Source: Abelmoschus esculentus (lineage: Eukaryota > Streptophyta > Magnoliopsida > Malvales > Malvaceae). From it: DNA of 64,000 nucleotides. The stretch spans positions 317,501 through 381,500 of the forward strand of contig JAUCBN010000023.1 in the NCBI GenBank assembly GCA_035048815.1. Direction: 5' to 3'. Positions 11,419-22,159 of the stretch are shown piece by piece (the first letter of the stretch is position 1; each line of letters starts with the position of its first letter). The notes below the pieces were generated by a model. The model worked only from the letters and a program-made list of their open reading frames with translations, ran no database searches and was not told the origin of the DNA. A program made the translations under genes and the position numbers.

Positions 11419-11973
11419 CTGCAATATAAGTAGAAAGGAAATCAAATTAGAATCATAAGAACATATTCACTACAAGTGAAGGTATCATATATCTTATGAT
11501 ATATATTGTTTTGTGTAGGAGGCCGAACGTTATTTCAATATTGACTCGAACAGTAAAGAATCATAATTCTTATTATTTAAATTTCAATTCAATTCGATTC
11601 AAATTTAAAAGTCACTTGTTAACAAAAATCAGTATTTTTCTAACAATAATCGAATTGGAGTAAAACTAAGGATTCCGTTAACATCTGATTTTCCAGTGAT
11701 TTACTATAAAACTGTTTCGGTTTTGCAGATCAACATCAGTTGAAACTACAGAGTTCATAAAAAGAAACGAGAGCAGATAACAATTTTCCCGAAGCTATAG
11801 GAATTTGATTAAACAAACTTAAATCCAACTCGAAAATTAATCATGAAACAAAAATCAAGCAGCAAAAACAAGTGAAAACCTTCAAAATTTCAAGAACGTA
11901 ATCATCAAACCCAGAAAAAGAAAACAGAATCAAAATATCAAATCACGATTATACCGGAGTTTGAATAACATAC
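11419..11973 (-). other. 5'-UTR intron of the RMA gene
   Basis: On the minus strand a GTATGT donor starts at 11973 and a TATTGCAG acceptor ends at 11419, giving a 555-base AT-rich intron about 80 bases before the ATG at 11336. The leader exon upstream (about 11974-12120) follows a TATA-like CTATATAG at 12146-12153. No ORF crosses the intron. 5'-UTR introns are common in plant genes of this kind. Confidence 0.6.
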
Positions 11974-12216
11974 CGGTTGGTTTTCGAGTCTCTTTTACGT
12001 GGATTTGATTAACGAAATAGCAGATTTTCTGCCTTTTCTGGATTTTGTTTTCCAAATAGTAGAATCTGATGAACTTGATTTACTGGTTGATGGAAGAGAG
12101 CCACGAGAGCATCTGTGGAGATCGAAGAGGGTATCTGCCTCTGCACTATATAGAGACGAACAACAGAAAATGCTACAAAAATAATTAAACTAATAAATAT
12201 TTATGGCCTATAAGTA

Positions 12217-12685
12217 GGGGAACAAAATTTGATTCGACTCGAGATAAAAATACTCGATTTATTTTGACTCGATTCGGCTTAAAAAAATTTCAAATAAAAT
12301 TCGAGTTGTAAAATGAAAATTCGAATAACTCGAATAACTTGAATTTTTTAGTAATTAAATGATCAATTTTTAAGTTTGAGACGAGTCTATTAATTTTTTA
12401 TGATATATATACATTGATATATAAAAATATAAAAAAATATTGTTACATATGAAATATATATCTTATATATTAAAAAATTTCGTTTAAATTAAAATCAAAT
12501 CATACTATAACATGATAAATAATTATAATTAAATATTTATAAAAACACGAAAACTCGACTCGAATTTTTTAAACTCGATTTGAATCAAAAATATTTCAAA
12601 TAAAATTTAAGTTATAAAATATGACTCATCAACTCGAATAACTTAAAATTTTTTTACTCGACTCGATCAAATATTCACCCTACTG
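12217..12685. mobile_element. Terminal-inverted-repeat MITE, about 470 bp
   Basis: The left end reads (AGTA)GGGGAACAAAATTTGATTCG and the right end, reverse-complemented, reads CAGTAGGGTGAATATTTGATCG. These are clear terminal inverted repeats that continue through ACTCGA-rich sub-terminal sequence on both sides. ATAAGTA occurs at 12210-12216 and again at 12686-12692, directly flanking, as a 7-bp candidate target duplication. TIRs starting CAGTAGGG point to a hAT-type non-autonomous element. There is no coding capacity. Confidence 0.6.
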
Positions 12686-12699
12686 ATAAGTATTTTTAA

Positions 12700-14550
12700 C
12701 ATTGTTTCTCTTTTACTTCTCTAGAAGAAATAAATGTTTCTTAATAAAAACGATTTAATCAGTCAAAAATTGGACTGACAAGTATCCATGCTTATCGCCT
12801 TCTAGAGAAGGATGGATTAACAAGGGTAGTACTTTTAAAATTTTAAAATTTATATATAATATATTTTATTAAAAATACTTATTTATATATTTTATAAATT
12901 TATCTCTTCGTCGTCGATAATTTTGTGTTCTATTTATATTGATCATGTAAAATAAGTATATGTATATTGATAAATTTAATGATTAAATTATTAAAATATT
13001 AATCAAACAAAAATAAATTATTGTATTTCTACACTAGTGTAAGTATATTTCTTTCTGAATGTGTGTATACATGCAAGTGTATTTCTTGATTATGATAATC
13101 CATGGTGCATGAAATTCATATAGATAATATATTAAATATAATTTATATTTTTAAGTTAGTTTGCCTTAACATCCTATTTTACTAAAAAAATGTTTTATAT
13201 AAATATTTATAAAATTTATAATTAAATTTTAAATTATATATTAAATATAATTAAATTAAAATAATTTAAGATAAAAAATTTGACCTAACCCTAGTTTATT
13301 AGAATATACAAGCGATATGATAATTAATTAAAAAAATGTGAAGTGGGCCCACACTAGATCCTATCCATTGTATTTGTCTTAATCCAGCTTGTGTGGATGA
13401 CTCCCACAGTACACAAGACTGAGTCAAATTGGACTGCTGGAGTGATTATATTATTAAAAACTTTCTTAAATTTAATTTAAAGGTATTTTAAATTCAAATT
13501 TAAAATCCTTCTGGAAAAAATTCATTAGTTGAATTGAACTTCGCCACTGTTTCATTTTTATGGTGATTAAATATTATTTTGTGTCATTGGACATAATTAA
13601 AAATATGATAAATATCCTATCAAATCAAGTAATTTTTAACTGTTTTAGAATTTAAATTTTAAGTTAGTTAAATCTGATGAGTTTTGTTTTATAATTTAAA
13701 TTTAATTTATTTTTTATTTAATTCAAGTTAAGTTAAATTAAGTTATGTATATTATATATAGTTGAGATATTTAATTTAAACTTAAAAATTAATTTATTAA
13801 TTATTAAAAAATAATTTTATTTTATTTTTAATTAAATTAATTTTTTATATTAAATTAAATAAAAAATATTTTTAATCAAACTTTATTCACCGCTAATATA
13901 TATTGCGTATATAAAAATGTAAATAATTGATCTTATTGAATTGTTTCTTGAATTACAATCAAACTATTCATACTAACCATAAAGTGATTGAAACTTCTGG
14001 AATGCGGAGAACATCAACGCCAAAGTATATGACGGCCAAAACGCATCAACTGCACGTTGCCAATGAGCGTTTATACAAGTATTAAATTCTAGAACAATCA
14101 GGAAGCAAAGGTGGATTACAAGTATACCCTCCGTGGTCTGCATTGCACCCTGCGATTCTTTACGGGTATATTTATATTTGTTCGCTTAATAAATAAATGA
14201 TTTGAACCGAAAATCGACGAACACGAATCTAAAACGACCTTACTTGAGTGTTTCTCAACCCAGTAAAACGCCTTTGCATTTTGAATCTGGACACGAATCT
14301 AAACTGCTTTCGACTTGAGTTAAATATAATCAGAATCACTTAACTATGAATATATTTACATTTTGATCATTATACTTTAAAATATTACAATCTAATCACT
14401 ATATTTACATTTGGTCACTTCATTTCTGTTGTATTCAATTTTTTGGATCTTATTTGTAACTTGTCAAGTGTTAGTTCAAAAATTACTTGAAGGTTGTTTA
14501 TTTCAAGAATATGCAAAAAGAACATTTTCTGCTCGAATTGTTGCATTGAC
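12700..14550. other. AT-rich intergenic, no gene seen
   Basis: About 1.8 kb, mostly AT-rich. From about 13985 to 14330 base composition rises (CGCCAAAGTATATGACGGCC and nearby), but no open frame or recognisable domain appears there. Around 14330-14430 the sequence takes the form of dispersed repeats seen elsewhere in the window. Confidence 0.4.
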
Positions 14551-14559
14551 ATATGTCTT

Positions 14560-14880
14560 CATCTTTGCATTACTTTAGAAACGGTTAATGTGGTTAGGTT
14601 CCTAGCGAAGAGTAGCAACGACCCTTTGGACTCGTTGTAATGTAGGTTGAGATATTTGAAGGACGGGAGGGGAGAGGACAACCGTCTGGAATAGGCAGAC
14701 GAATCGGTTGTCGCTGAGGTCGAGCTTGAAGAGGAGGGAGAGGTTCGATATTGTTTGTCGTAGGATGGCACTGAAGGTGTCTGCTGTTGAGGTGAATGAA
14801 TGCGAGGTCAGAGGGGAGGCCGAGCTCGTTGGGGAGGTACCTGGCTATGTTAAGGCGACAACTTTGGTTTTGTTACTGAA
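14560..14880 (-). pseudogene. Decayed leucine-rich-repeat extensin (LRX-like) fragment
   Basis: Read on the minus strand, short pieces in changing frames spell out a plant LRX leucine-rich repeat region: a YLPNELGLPSDLAFIHLNS piece (near 14840-14780), an ISNLSLLFKLDLSDNRFV piece (near 14760-14700), then PSFKYLNLHYNESKGSLL (near 14665-14615). In intact LRX proteins these are consecutive (HLPxELGLLxDxALFHxNSNRFCG, DxSNNRFVGxFPxVVLxxPSLKYLDLRxNEFEGxxP). At least two frameshifts and an in-frame stop break it, and neither the signal peptide nor the extensin tail is present. It is a relic, not a working gene. Confidence 0.65.
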
Positions 14881-15258
14881 TTAGAGGTTTTGATAATGAA
14901 TGAGTTCAAAGATTGTACATAGTTACACTAATGAAATCTGCAAAATGTCACAGTTAATGGTTGTAGTCTTAAGTTGTTTCACAAGGGGTTCAAAAGTTCT
15001 TGAACAAACCCCCTTCAGGTGGGGTGGAGGTGCCTGCCCGACCCAAAACCATAATCACCTCATAAGAGTGGCCGGACTTGAAGTTGGAGCAGTGAGTGAA
15101 CCGATCCTTTTCTTCCTTTCTATCCTTTGGAGAACTCGTAGACGTGGTGATTTCGGTTTCGTTGTCTCCTTGGAAGACCTGGTCAAATCATACACCATCA
15201 AGACACAAACACAATACAAAGCATATTATGATGCACCAAATCCCAAACATTATTTTTC

Positions 15259-18200
15259 TTACTTTTGAGGGTAGAAAGGATGATCAAACTTGGGAAGAGG
15301 CCTAGCATGGGGGACCATTGTCCTTCTTAGTTGCTTCAATGCTTTCTCTTCCTCAATCTGGCAGTGGAGTTTTATAACATTTTAGTTTTAATTCTCAACA
15401 AGTTTAGGACAAAGAGTAAATGTGCATACCATTTTAGCAGCCTCACTCTCCTCTCTGTATCTCTTGTAAATCATTTCTTTCTCTTTAATCTGTTAGAACA
15501 AAAAACACAATCATTATAAGAAATATATTGAATAGAAATATAATAAACTTCAAGAGAGGGAGAGACTAGAATTTACTTTTTGATCAAATCCTGCTCTCTC
15601 CACTGCTCTATGATTGACATGGAAGTCGAATTCTTGCACTTGTGTTAGAGGCTTGCGAGCTTTTTCAGGAACTGCAATGGGATCCCTGCATAAGAAAGAT
15701 GGCAAAGGAAAGAGAAGATTTAACATCTTACTCTTTCAACATTTTTGTAAATAGATGAATCTCACTCTTTTAGAACCGGCTGAGCCTTGAAGACCCTCAT
15801 CTGAGCTTCTTCTTTCTCATTTTTCTTTCTTTCTTCCATCTCTCTTTTCACCTCCTCCTCGTGCCTCACCAGACTCTCCAATTGGAAGGGTTCTGGTTTC
15901 GTACATTGCTTTGGATCGGGTTTTGGTGGAATCTGCATTAGAAAAAACACCACAGTTAAACCCTCAGTAAACTCATGATAGACTAAAAGCATTAATATGA
16001 AAGCACTAAATCAACTTACCACAGGGTAGTCAGTGGTGTATGGATATGGGTTAGCCTTGGGGACTCTGGCTCTTTCCTCTTCAAACTGCTTCTCTATAAC
16101 TTCTATCACAAACTTCTTTTCTTTCTCAGCACCTCTTTCCTGAAGCCAGAACATTCGGGACTAGATAAAATACTGAACTCTATCTTTTTCTGGTCTTATA
16201 CCATTCATGAAGAACATAAGAAAATAGATATACCTCTGTGTGGAGATGGAATGGATTGGGAATGGTTTTTCTTGGAATTGGATCGTTGCTAGATTCTGAA
16301 TTCAGAGAAAGCTGTGAAAGGAACAAACATGTTCTCTCAAAAATCATATACTCAAATCAGTTATGTAATTAATATAACTAGTTGGTGCATTTGTATAACA
16401 ACCTTGTCAAATAAGTCAAAAACTGCTGCTGGTGGCGGTATCCTCTCATGTGTTGCAAAATAAAACTCTTGAGGTATAGTCACCTGTTTTTTTGCATTAC
16501 AGAAGATTCCCAATTCTCCTTTGCTCTCAAATATCTACACAAGGCAGCAACTAGAGTTACTTTCACAAGTACTAGTAGACATGGGTGGTCGCTATACTAT
16601 GTAATGCGGAGTTGAAATGATGGAGAAAGTACCTTTTTATTCAATGGCCTTGCTTTAAATTTAGGCGCTTTCTCAAGTTCCTCCTGCTCAAGTTCAATAG
16701 AACTTTTTACCCTTATAGGCCTTGCCCTCAGAGATGTTTGAAGCACAGGGATTTTAGGTTCTGTGAGATGAGGTTTCCACTGATTATTCTGTTTCCGAGG
16801 GGGAAATATCGATGGTAAGACAGCGATTTCTGGTTCCAAATGAAAAGTGAATAATATATGGTGATAGTTCCTCGAACCTGACGAGACACTTCTGTTGAAG
16901 CTACTGAAGATGTCTCCGCATTCTTACTTGCTCTTGCCATTGTCTCCAAATGAAATTCCTGAAACAGGACAATTTTTTTAGTCTGACACCAAGAACTGTT
17001 TTCATTCCCATCTCATACCACCACTAATATACTTGGCCCAGTTTACCTGAAATTCCGGAGGCTTGGGAGTACTTCTTGGTACTGAAGGTAGTGGCGGAGC
17101 TTCAAAAATCTGCACCACGGAGAAAAATGGAGGAATTAAAGAAAGCTTACCGGAATCTTAAACAGTAAAGAACAAAGAGGGATCAGTTTGATACACATAA
17201 ACCAGATGGTATAAACCATACTTTCTTGTTCAATGGTCTTGCTTTGAACTTCGGAATTTTAGCCATCATTTCTTCCTCAAGCTCTGCAGTGCTCTTCACT
17301 CTAACTGAGCGCGTTCTCTGTACTGTTTCTAATTCAGGGTCTTTAGGCCTTGTCAATTTGAGCGGTGGCATCTGCATAGCAGAAGCATTATCCTGATGAG
17401 TCAGAAGGAATTTAGCGAAAGAAGAAAGGAAACAAGGACGTGCTAGGAACCAAATCCTTGTTGGAGCCAAAATAATGTGCTTCATTTTTTTTTTCGTACA
17501 TTTGATTTTGAACTGTGAGGGAGTGACAAATCTCTGGTACATGATTGGAACTTTTTCATCATTTCTGCCATTGAAACAAATGGTGCTGCTTGTTCTCGAA
17601 CATAAACCTTCAAGGGAAGCACAAACCAAATTTCAATATTGATTCACAACTGTTAGCGGAAATATGCAAAGGCGGAACTTATCACAGAGAAACAAACCTT
17701 TCTATCCAATTTGCTAACAGTTTTAGCAGTAGAAGAGCACAAGTTGGAACTACCATTTATAAGACCAAGTTTTGACTTGTGGGGCAAGTTATGGGCTTTC
17801 ACATTTAGGATCTGAGGAGGGAAGCAACAAAGAGAAAAAAAACTTCAGACAGAAGTTATAAATAACAGTAGCTAAAACATTCAAAGGGGAAGAAATTCAT
17901 AAACACCTGTCTAGATCTTCCTCCATCTAGTTTCTGACGTTTAATGGCCTGGTTTTCTAGAGCCAGAATTGGAGTTCCAGCTTTGCTGGTTTTCAGCTTC
18001 ACCACTGATCGGTTTCGTATCATACTAGCAATCTTTTTAGCTGTCTGATGATTCTTATCGCTCACCAGTTTTTTCTGGGAAATCATCAATGGCTTAGGAG
18101 TACAAGCTTCAGTTTCTACTAGCACAGCGGGTTTGATTTTCTCTTCAACACTGGGAACATTTAAATGTGTTTTTTTAGTTAGGACAGTGAAAATCCAACA

Positions 18201-19715
18201 GAAGGGAACCAAAGACACGATAATGAGAACCAAAGTATTCGATCACTCAATGAATGTTGGAAAAAAGTTCAAACCTTTAATAACTAACCTTCCATTTTCT
18301 TTAGCAGATACAGTCCCTATGTTTTCCTTGTCTTTATCATCATCATTAGCAATTGCAAAGCATCTAAATCATGAGAATACATGAAAACTAATCAATACCC
18401 AAAATGGATGAAGAAGAAAAGATTCCGTTGATTACCTCAGTGACAATTTGATTGGTTTCACCACCAGGAACATTTAAATGAGTTTTTTCAGCTAGGACAC
18501 TGAAAACCCAACATAAAGGAACCAATGACACGATAATGAGAACCAAAGCATTCGTTCACTCAATTAATGTTGGAAAAAAAAGTTCAAACCCTTAAGAACA
18601 AACCTTCCATTTTCTTTAGTACGTACAGTCCCTATGTTTTCCTTGTCTTTATCATCATCATTAGCATCCTGCAAAGCATTTGAATCACAAGAATACATGA
18701 AAACTAATCAATAACCAAAATGGACGAAAAACAAAAAAATCCACTGATTACCTCAGTGACAAGTTGATTGATTTCAACCATTGCCTCAGAGGGTTTAACT
18801 TCTTCCTTTACTTTATCAGGCACGACCTCAGTTTGAGTCTTATCTTCTAAGTTACTGTTTGGAGCTGTCGCATCAGATGATTCCGATGCCTGTAGAAATA
18901 ATATATATCCATCATGATTGAAATGAGAGAAATTGCTGCATTAAATGATGAAATTTGGTAAGGTTATATATATTAGAACAGAACCTTCTGCATTTGATCT
19001 TCTTCACTAAAATTGCAGAGACTCTCCACATGAACGGATCTACTACCACCCTTGATTCTATGCATAAAAGCTGCATTATGATTCAAAAGGAAGAAAATGA
19101 AAATCTCCAGTAATTTTCTTAACAAAAATGCAATAGTTTTACTTGGTAGCAAGTATATTGTAGTTTAAATTTATTCCTAATATCCTTGAAAACTAGCCTA
19201 ATTCAGTAAAGCTTAATTCATTTAAGTAAATATTTTGAGAAAAAAACAAAAATAATTTAAGTTATTCCTAAATTACATCAAATTTCTTTTTCTTTCCCTA
19301 TCCAATCAGATCTAAGCAACCTAACAATTAAAATTCAGAACTAAGCAACTAAGAGGACCTCGAGCCCTAGAATTCTCGGAATATAATTCAATAACAAACA
19401 ATTAAAACCAATCAAGTTAAAATCGAAGTCATTAATTACTAAATCAAAAATCTGAAAATTCTAAGAAAACTCAAGAACCACTGATAAAAAACGACACCTA
19501 ACAGAGAACAAGAATAGTTCAAAAGAAAGAAATACGGTATATATAGAGAGAGAGAGCATACGAGAAGGAGCGTAGGTCAAGGCGGATTCGAACCAGAGCT
19601 CGGCAGTGCGTGCTTCACCTTCCGATTCTCCTTCAATGAAATCAAAGAAACACGGCGCCGAGAACTCATATATCTCATCGATCACCGTTGCAGACGTAAC
19701 TCTTGACTCATCCAT
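15259..19715 (-). CDS. TPX2: TPX2, spindle assembly factor and Aurora kinase activator
   Basis: Exons traced by splice signals and frame: 19562-19715, 18985-19070, 18752-18889, 18604-18668, (optional 18436-18499), 17907-18150, 17698-17811, 17500-17607, 17222-17392, 17047-17109, 16878-16958, 16633-16788, 16403-16534, 16234-16311, 16020-16139, 15766-15932, 15577-15685, 15430-15489, 15259-15357. Without the optional exon the frame closes at 714 aa, close to plant TPX2. An Aurora-binding motif (IYEFSAPCFFDF) lies near residues 15-26, with TAELWFESALTYAPSPF after it. KRQKLDGG near residue 220 is a candidate nuclear signal. FVSMAEMMKKFQ lies at about 277-288. Two PKFKARPLNKK motifs end exons at about 360 and 460, and the TPX2 C-terminal domain (NPFHLHTERG..., FDFHVNHRAVERAGF) spans about 520-714. 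TPX2 is released by Ran-GTP from importin, nucleates microtubules around chromatin and activates Aurora. Upstream AACGG elements suggest G2/M transcription. An internal duplication is described in the findings. Confidence 0.9.
18156..18785 (-). repeat. 313-bp tandem duplication inside TPX2
   Basis: Sequence starting at 18156 repeats from 18469 with about 90% visible identity, giving a period of 313 bases. Each unit covers the beginning of one exon, a 65-base exon and the end of the previous exon, with the introns between them. The exon at 18436-18499 is therefore a chimera made by the junction: its 5' part resembles the start of the following exon (VLAEKTHLNVP) and its 3' part resembles the end of exon 3 (NQIVTE). 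The copied 65-base exon (about 18292-18356) has lost its AG acceptor: GCAGGATGC became GCAATTGC. Confidence 0.8.
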
Positions 19716-19851
19716 CGGATTCCTAAAATGGTGAGTTTTGAGGGGGAGGGGGATTGAAATCTGGTGAAAGGGAATTATCTTCAGTCTCTCTGGTTATGCA
19801 ATTCTCGAGAATTTGTTATGGTAGTAGTAAATTAAAGACAGGAGAGCGAGC

Positions 19852-19985
19852 AACGGTCGATTTATTTTTCTTTTTGAATTTTGGGGAAGGTGTTTTAACG
19901 GTCGGGTTCGTGACCAATTTGATTACTTTGTAATAAGGTGTGTTTCTAACGGCTACTGCGCACGCTCGGTACAAAGGCTGCCGTT
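19852..19985. promoter_or_regulatory. Cluster of mitosis-specific activator (MSA) elements before TPX2
   Basis: Four AACGG cores lie within 135 bases, 137-270 bases upstream of the TPX2 ATG: 19852-19856, 19897-19901, 19948-19952 and, inverted, 19981-19985 (CCGTT). The third, TCTAACGGCTA at 19945-19955, matches the full MSA consensus YCYAACGGYYA. MSA elements are bound by three-repeat MYB (MYB3R) factors and drive G2/M expression. This fits TPX2 acting at the spindle. Confidence 0.65.
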
Positions 19986-19989
19986 TCAT

Positions 19990-20475
19990 TTTCTTTTTAT
20001 TTTTTTAATTTGCTAGTCATAAAAAAAGCACGTGTCGCCAATTTAAGTGAATCAACTCTGTCTTAACGTACGAATTATCTAGACTCAGTGGTTAAAAAAA
20101 CGGTTATTGTTCTTAGAGATCACGAGTTCAAGCACCGATAGTATCAGCACAATAATTGAGCGATCAATGTTCAACAGTTGAGAGTATACTCTAGAACATA
20201 TATTACTGTAACACTATAGCTGATATATTGGTGGTTAGATTATTTTATGATATATTTTCTTGGCTCATGTATGTCATATGCCTAAATAAAACCCCTTTTG
20301 AATACTGAACTTTTAGCCTCCTTAGATCTCATGTAAATCCCATGCCTTGTTTAAAGAAAGCACCCAAGATTCGTGGAACATTACATGTACATGTCACAAA
20401 TTTTTAGCCAATTTAATTTAAAATCCGATCTTCTGCAATCGACCAACAGTCTTTGTTTTCCAACCTTTGAAACAC
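19990..20475. other. Intergenic between TPX2 and the LTP-like gene
   Basis: AT-rich DNA between divergent genes. A tRNA-like pair of internal promoter words is visible at about 20085-20135 (CAGTGGTTAAAAA, then CGAGTTCAAGCACC), suggesting a fragment of a tRNA-derived SINE. I see nothing else coding. Confidence 0.35.
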
Positions 20476-20477
20476 CA

Positions 20478-20789
20478 ATGTCACGTCTCATTGCTCGTCT
20501 CTTAGTTTTCCTCTCGGTCATCGGATCCGCCGTAGCCAGAAACCCGAGCTATTGTTCGAGAGTGGCAGATTGTTTCTTTCCGTGCGTTACGTATCTGATC
20601 GAATTCGAATCAAAACCGGCGAATGGTTGTTGCGGAGGCATGGAAGAGCTCAACAGAATGGCAAAGCACAACGAGAGGGCGCCGGAAAACATATGTCAGT
20701 GTATCGAGGACATGGATTATGTGATAAACGTTCCGTTCGTCGCATCTCGGATCCGATCTCTTTCAGACGAATGTCATACGCACTTTTAG
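20478..20789 (+). CDS. Small secreted lipid-transfer-protein-like, atypical cysteine pattern
   Basis: Single exon, 103 aa, starting at the ATG of a typical signal peptide (MSRLIARLLVFLSVIGSAVA, cleavage likely after Ala20). The open frame runs upstream to 20373, but that part is not signal-like. The mature protein has eight Cys at residues 26, 32, 36, 51, 52, 73, 75 and 99. The C...CC...CxC...C order and the YL after the third Cys are those of the plant nsLTP/2S-albumin helical fold. However, an additional Cys (32) lies between C1 and C2, and the last canonical Cys is missing because the protein stops three residues after Cys99. It is probably exported to the cell wall or apoplast and carries lipids or signals. 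An altered disulfide pattern is expected. A TZF gene follows about 460 bases downstream. Confidence 0.72.
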   Translation: MSRLIARLLVFLSVIGSAVARNPSYCSRVADCFFPCVTYLIEFESKPANGCCGGMEELNRMAKHNERAPENICQCIEDMDYVINVPFVASRIRSLSDECHTHF

Positions 20790-20794
20790 TTTTC

Positions 20795-21250
20795 CGATTT
20801 CTGTTGCCATGAAATGTTCTGGGTAATATCTTGCCGTGCACAAATTTAAATCAGGACTGTTGTGTTATATTACGATCTCAAATAAACAAATATTATAATG
20901 ATTACGATAAATATCATGGATCGAAAACATATTTAATCAAGAATTTTAATACTAAGTGTTATCTTTATAAGATTATGATTATGAAAGCTTTAAATATATG
21001 CCGAGGGGATTTAAATATTTTTGTTATTTTATAATATTACGAATTCTTGATATATTAATGTGTACATATAAATTTTATATATAATCTAAATGATAATAAA
21101 ATTTAATTATAACGTTTTCGATTCTAATTTATTGATAATGTTTGAAATTATAGACTGTCGATGTATCAAATATGGCATCATCCCTATAAATGTAAGCCCC
21201 CCCTTCCAATCCCTTTGTCCCCTTATCAAATACATGATTTTCTCCTTGAA
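20795..21250. other. Intergenic before the TZF gene
   Basis: About 460 AT-rich bases holding the 3' flank of the LTP-like gene and the promoter and leader of the CCCH gene. An open frame extends upstream of the CCCH start to 21090 but is AT-rich and unlike protein. No clear TATA choice can be made. Confidence 0.35.
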
Positions 21251-21251
21251 G

Positions 21252-22151
21252 ATGTCCTTCAACGACATTGAAATACATCCATGGAAACTCCAATGTTCCC
21301 ACCACCACCTCCACGACACAGTCGCCGGGAACCTCCAAAAATACCACGAGGAATACGAATGCAGCGACGGTAGCGGTGCCGATGATTCCTACGGCAGCGA
21401 CCATTTCCGCATGTACGAATTCAAGGTGAGGAGGTGCCCTAGGAGCCGGAGCCACGACTGGACCAACTGTCCCTTCGCTCATCCCGGAGAGAAAGCCCGC
21501 CGACGAGACCCGAAACGGTACCGGTACTCCTCCACCGTATGCTCCGATTTTCGCCGCGACGGCGTATGCCCTCGCGGGGACGACTGCGAGTTCGCTCACG
21601 GGGTATTCGAGTGCTGGCTTCACCCAACGCGTTACAGAACCGAAGCTTGCAAGGATGACAAGAACTGCGAGCGTGAGGTTTGCTTCTTCGCTCACTCTTC
21701 GCGTGAGCTCCGTCTTTTGCCGGATCCTCCATCGCCGAAGTACAAAAATCCAGATATGAACCACAACAGTAGCAACCATTGTTGCTTGTTTTGTCACTCT
21801 CTTACCACGTCCTCGTCCCCCACGAGTACTTTATTTGCTCCGTCTCAGTTTTCGAGATCATCGTCTCTGTCGCCGCCTTTGTCGCCATTAAACCAGCAGA
21901 CATCAGGGTTTTCGCCGGTTTCATCAAGGTACAGTAGTAACAGTACTACTGGTCGCCTAAGCCAGCATGGACCCGAAATGCCGACCAATTACGATGATGT
22001 TTTGTTGAAGGAGCTGGTGAGTTCGTTCAAAACCATGAATCTGTATGATGCTTCTTCTTCTCCAATGGTCGTTGCTGCGAATGCAAACCAATACGCCGTC
22101 GTTTGTGATCCTGCTCCTGATCTTCGGTGGGTCGATGAGCTGTTGATGTAG
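21252..22151 (+). CDS. Arginine-rich tandem CCCH zinc finger protein (SOMNUS/TZF4-5-6-like)
   Basis: Intronless, 299 aa from ATG 21252 (GAAG-ATG-T context; an alternative ATG at 21234 adds six residues). The plant RR-TZF layout is complete. An arginine-rich part carries C-x5-H-x4-C-x3-H at residues 62-78. Two tandem fingers follow, C-x8-C-x5-C-x3-H from residue 97 and C-x5-C-x4-C-x3-H from about residue 133. A Ser/Pro-rich tail contains LVSSFKTMNLYDA, and the protein ends DLRWVDELLM. Such proteins bind AU-rich RNA, shuttle between nucleus and cytoplasmic granules, and regulate seed germination and hormone response (SOMNUS blocks light-dependent germination). Its position next to TPX2 matches Arabidopsis At1g03790 next to At1g03780, which supports SOM/TZF4 orthology. 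GC content is higher than in the flanks, typical for intronless TZF genes. Confidence 0.88.
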   Translation: MSFNDIEIHPWKLQCSHHHLHDTVAGNLQKYHEEYECSDGSGADDSYGSDHFRMYEFKVRRCPRSRSHDWTNCPFAHPGEKARRRDPKRYRYSSTVCSDFRRDGVCPRGDDCEFAHGVFECWLHPTRYRTEACKDDKNCEREVCFFAHSSRELRLLPDPPSPKYKNPDMNHNSSNHCCLFCHSLTTSSSPTSTLFAPSQFSRSSSLSPPLSPLNQQTSGFSPVSSRYSSNSTTGRLSQHGPEMPTNYDDVLLKELVSSFKTMNLYDASSSPMVVAANANQYAVVCDPAPDLRWVDELLM

Positions 22152-22159
22152 ATAATTGG

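Noticed and set aside
10809..11458. Plus-strand open frames of 169 and 133 codons
   Set aside because: Antisense shadows of the RMA RING exon.
21129..21797. 222-codon minus-strand open frame
   Set aside because: Antisense shadow of the GC-rich TZF coding sequence; the zinc finger residues are in the plus frame.
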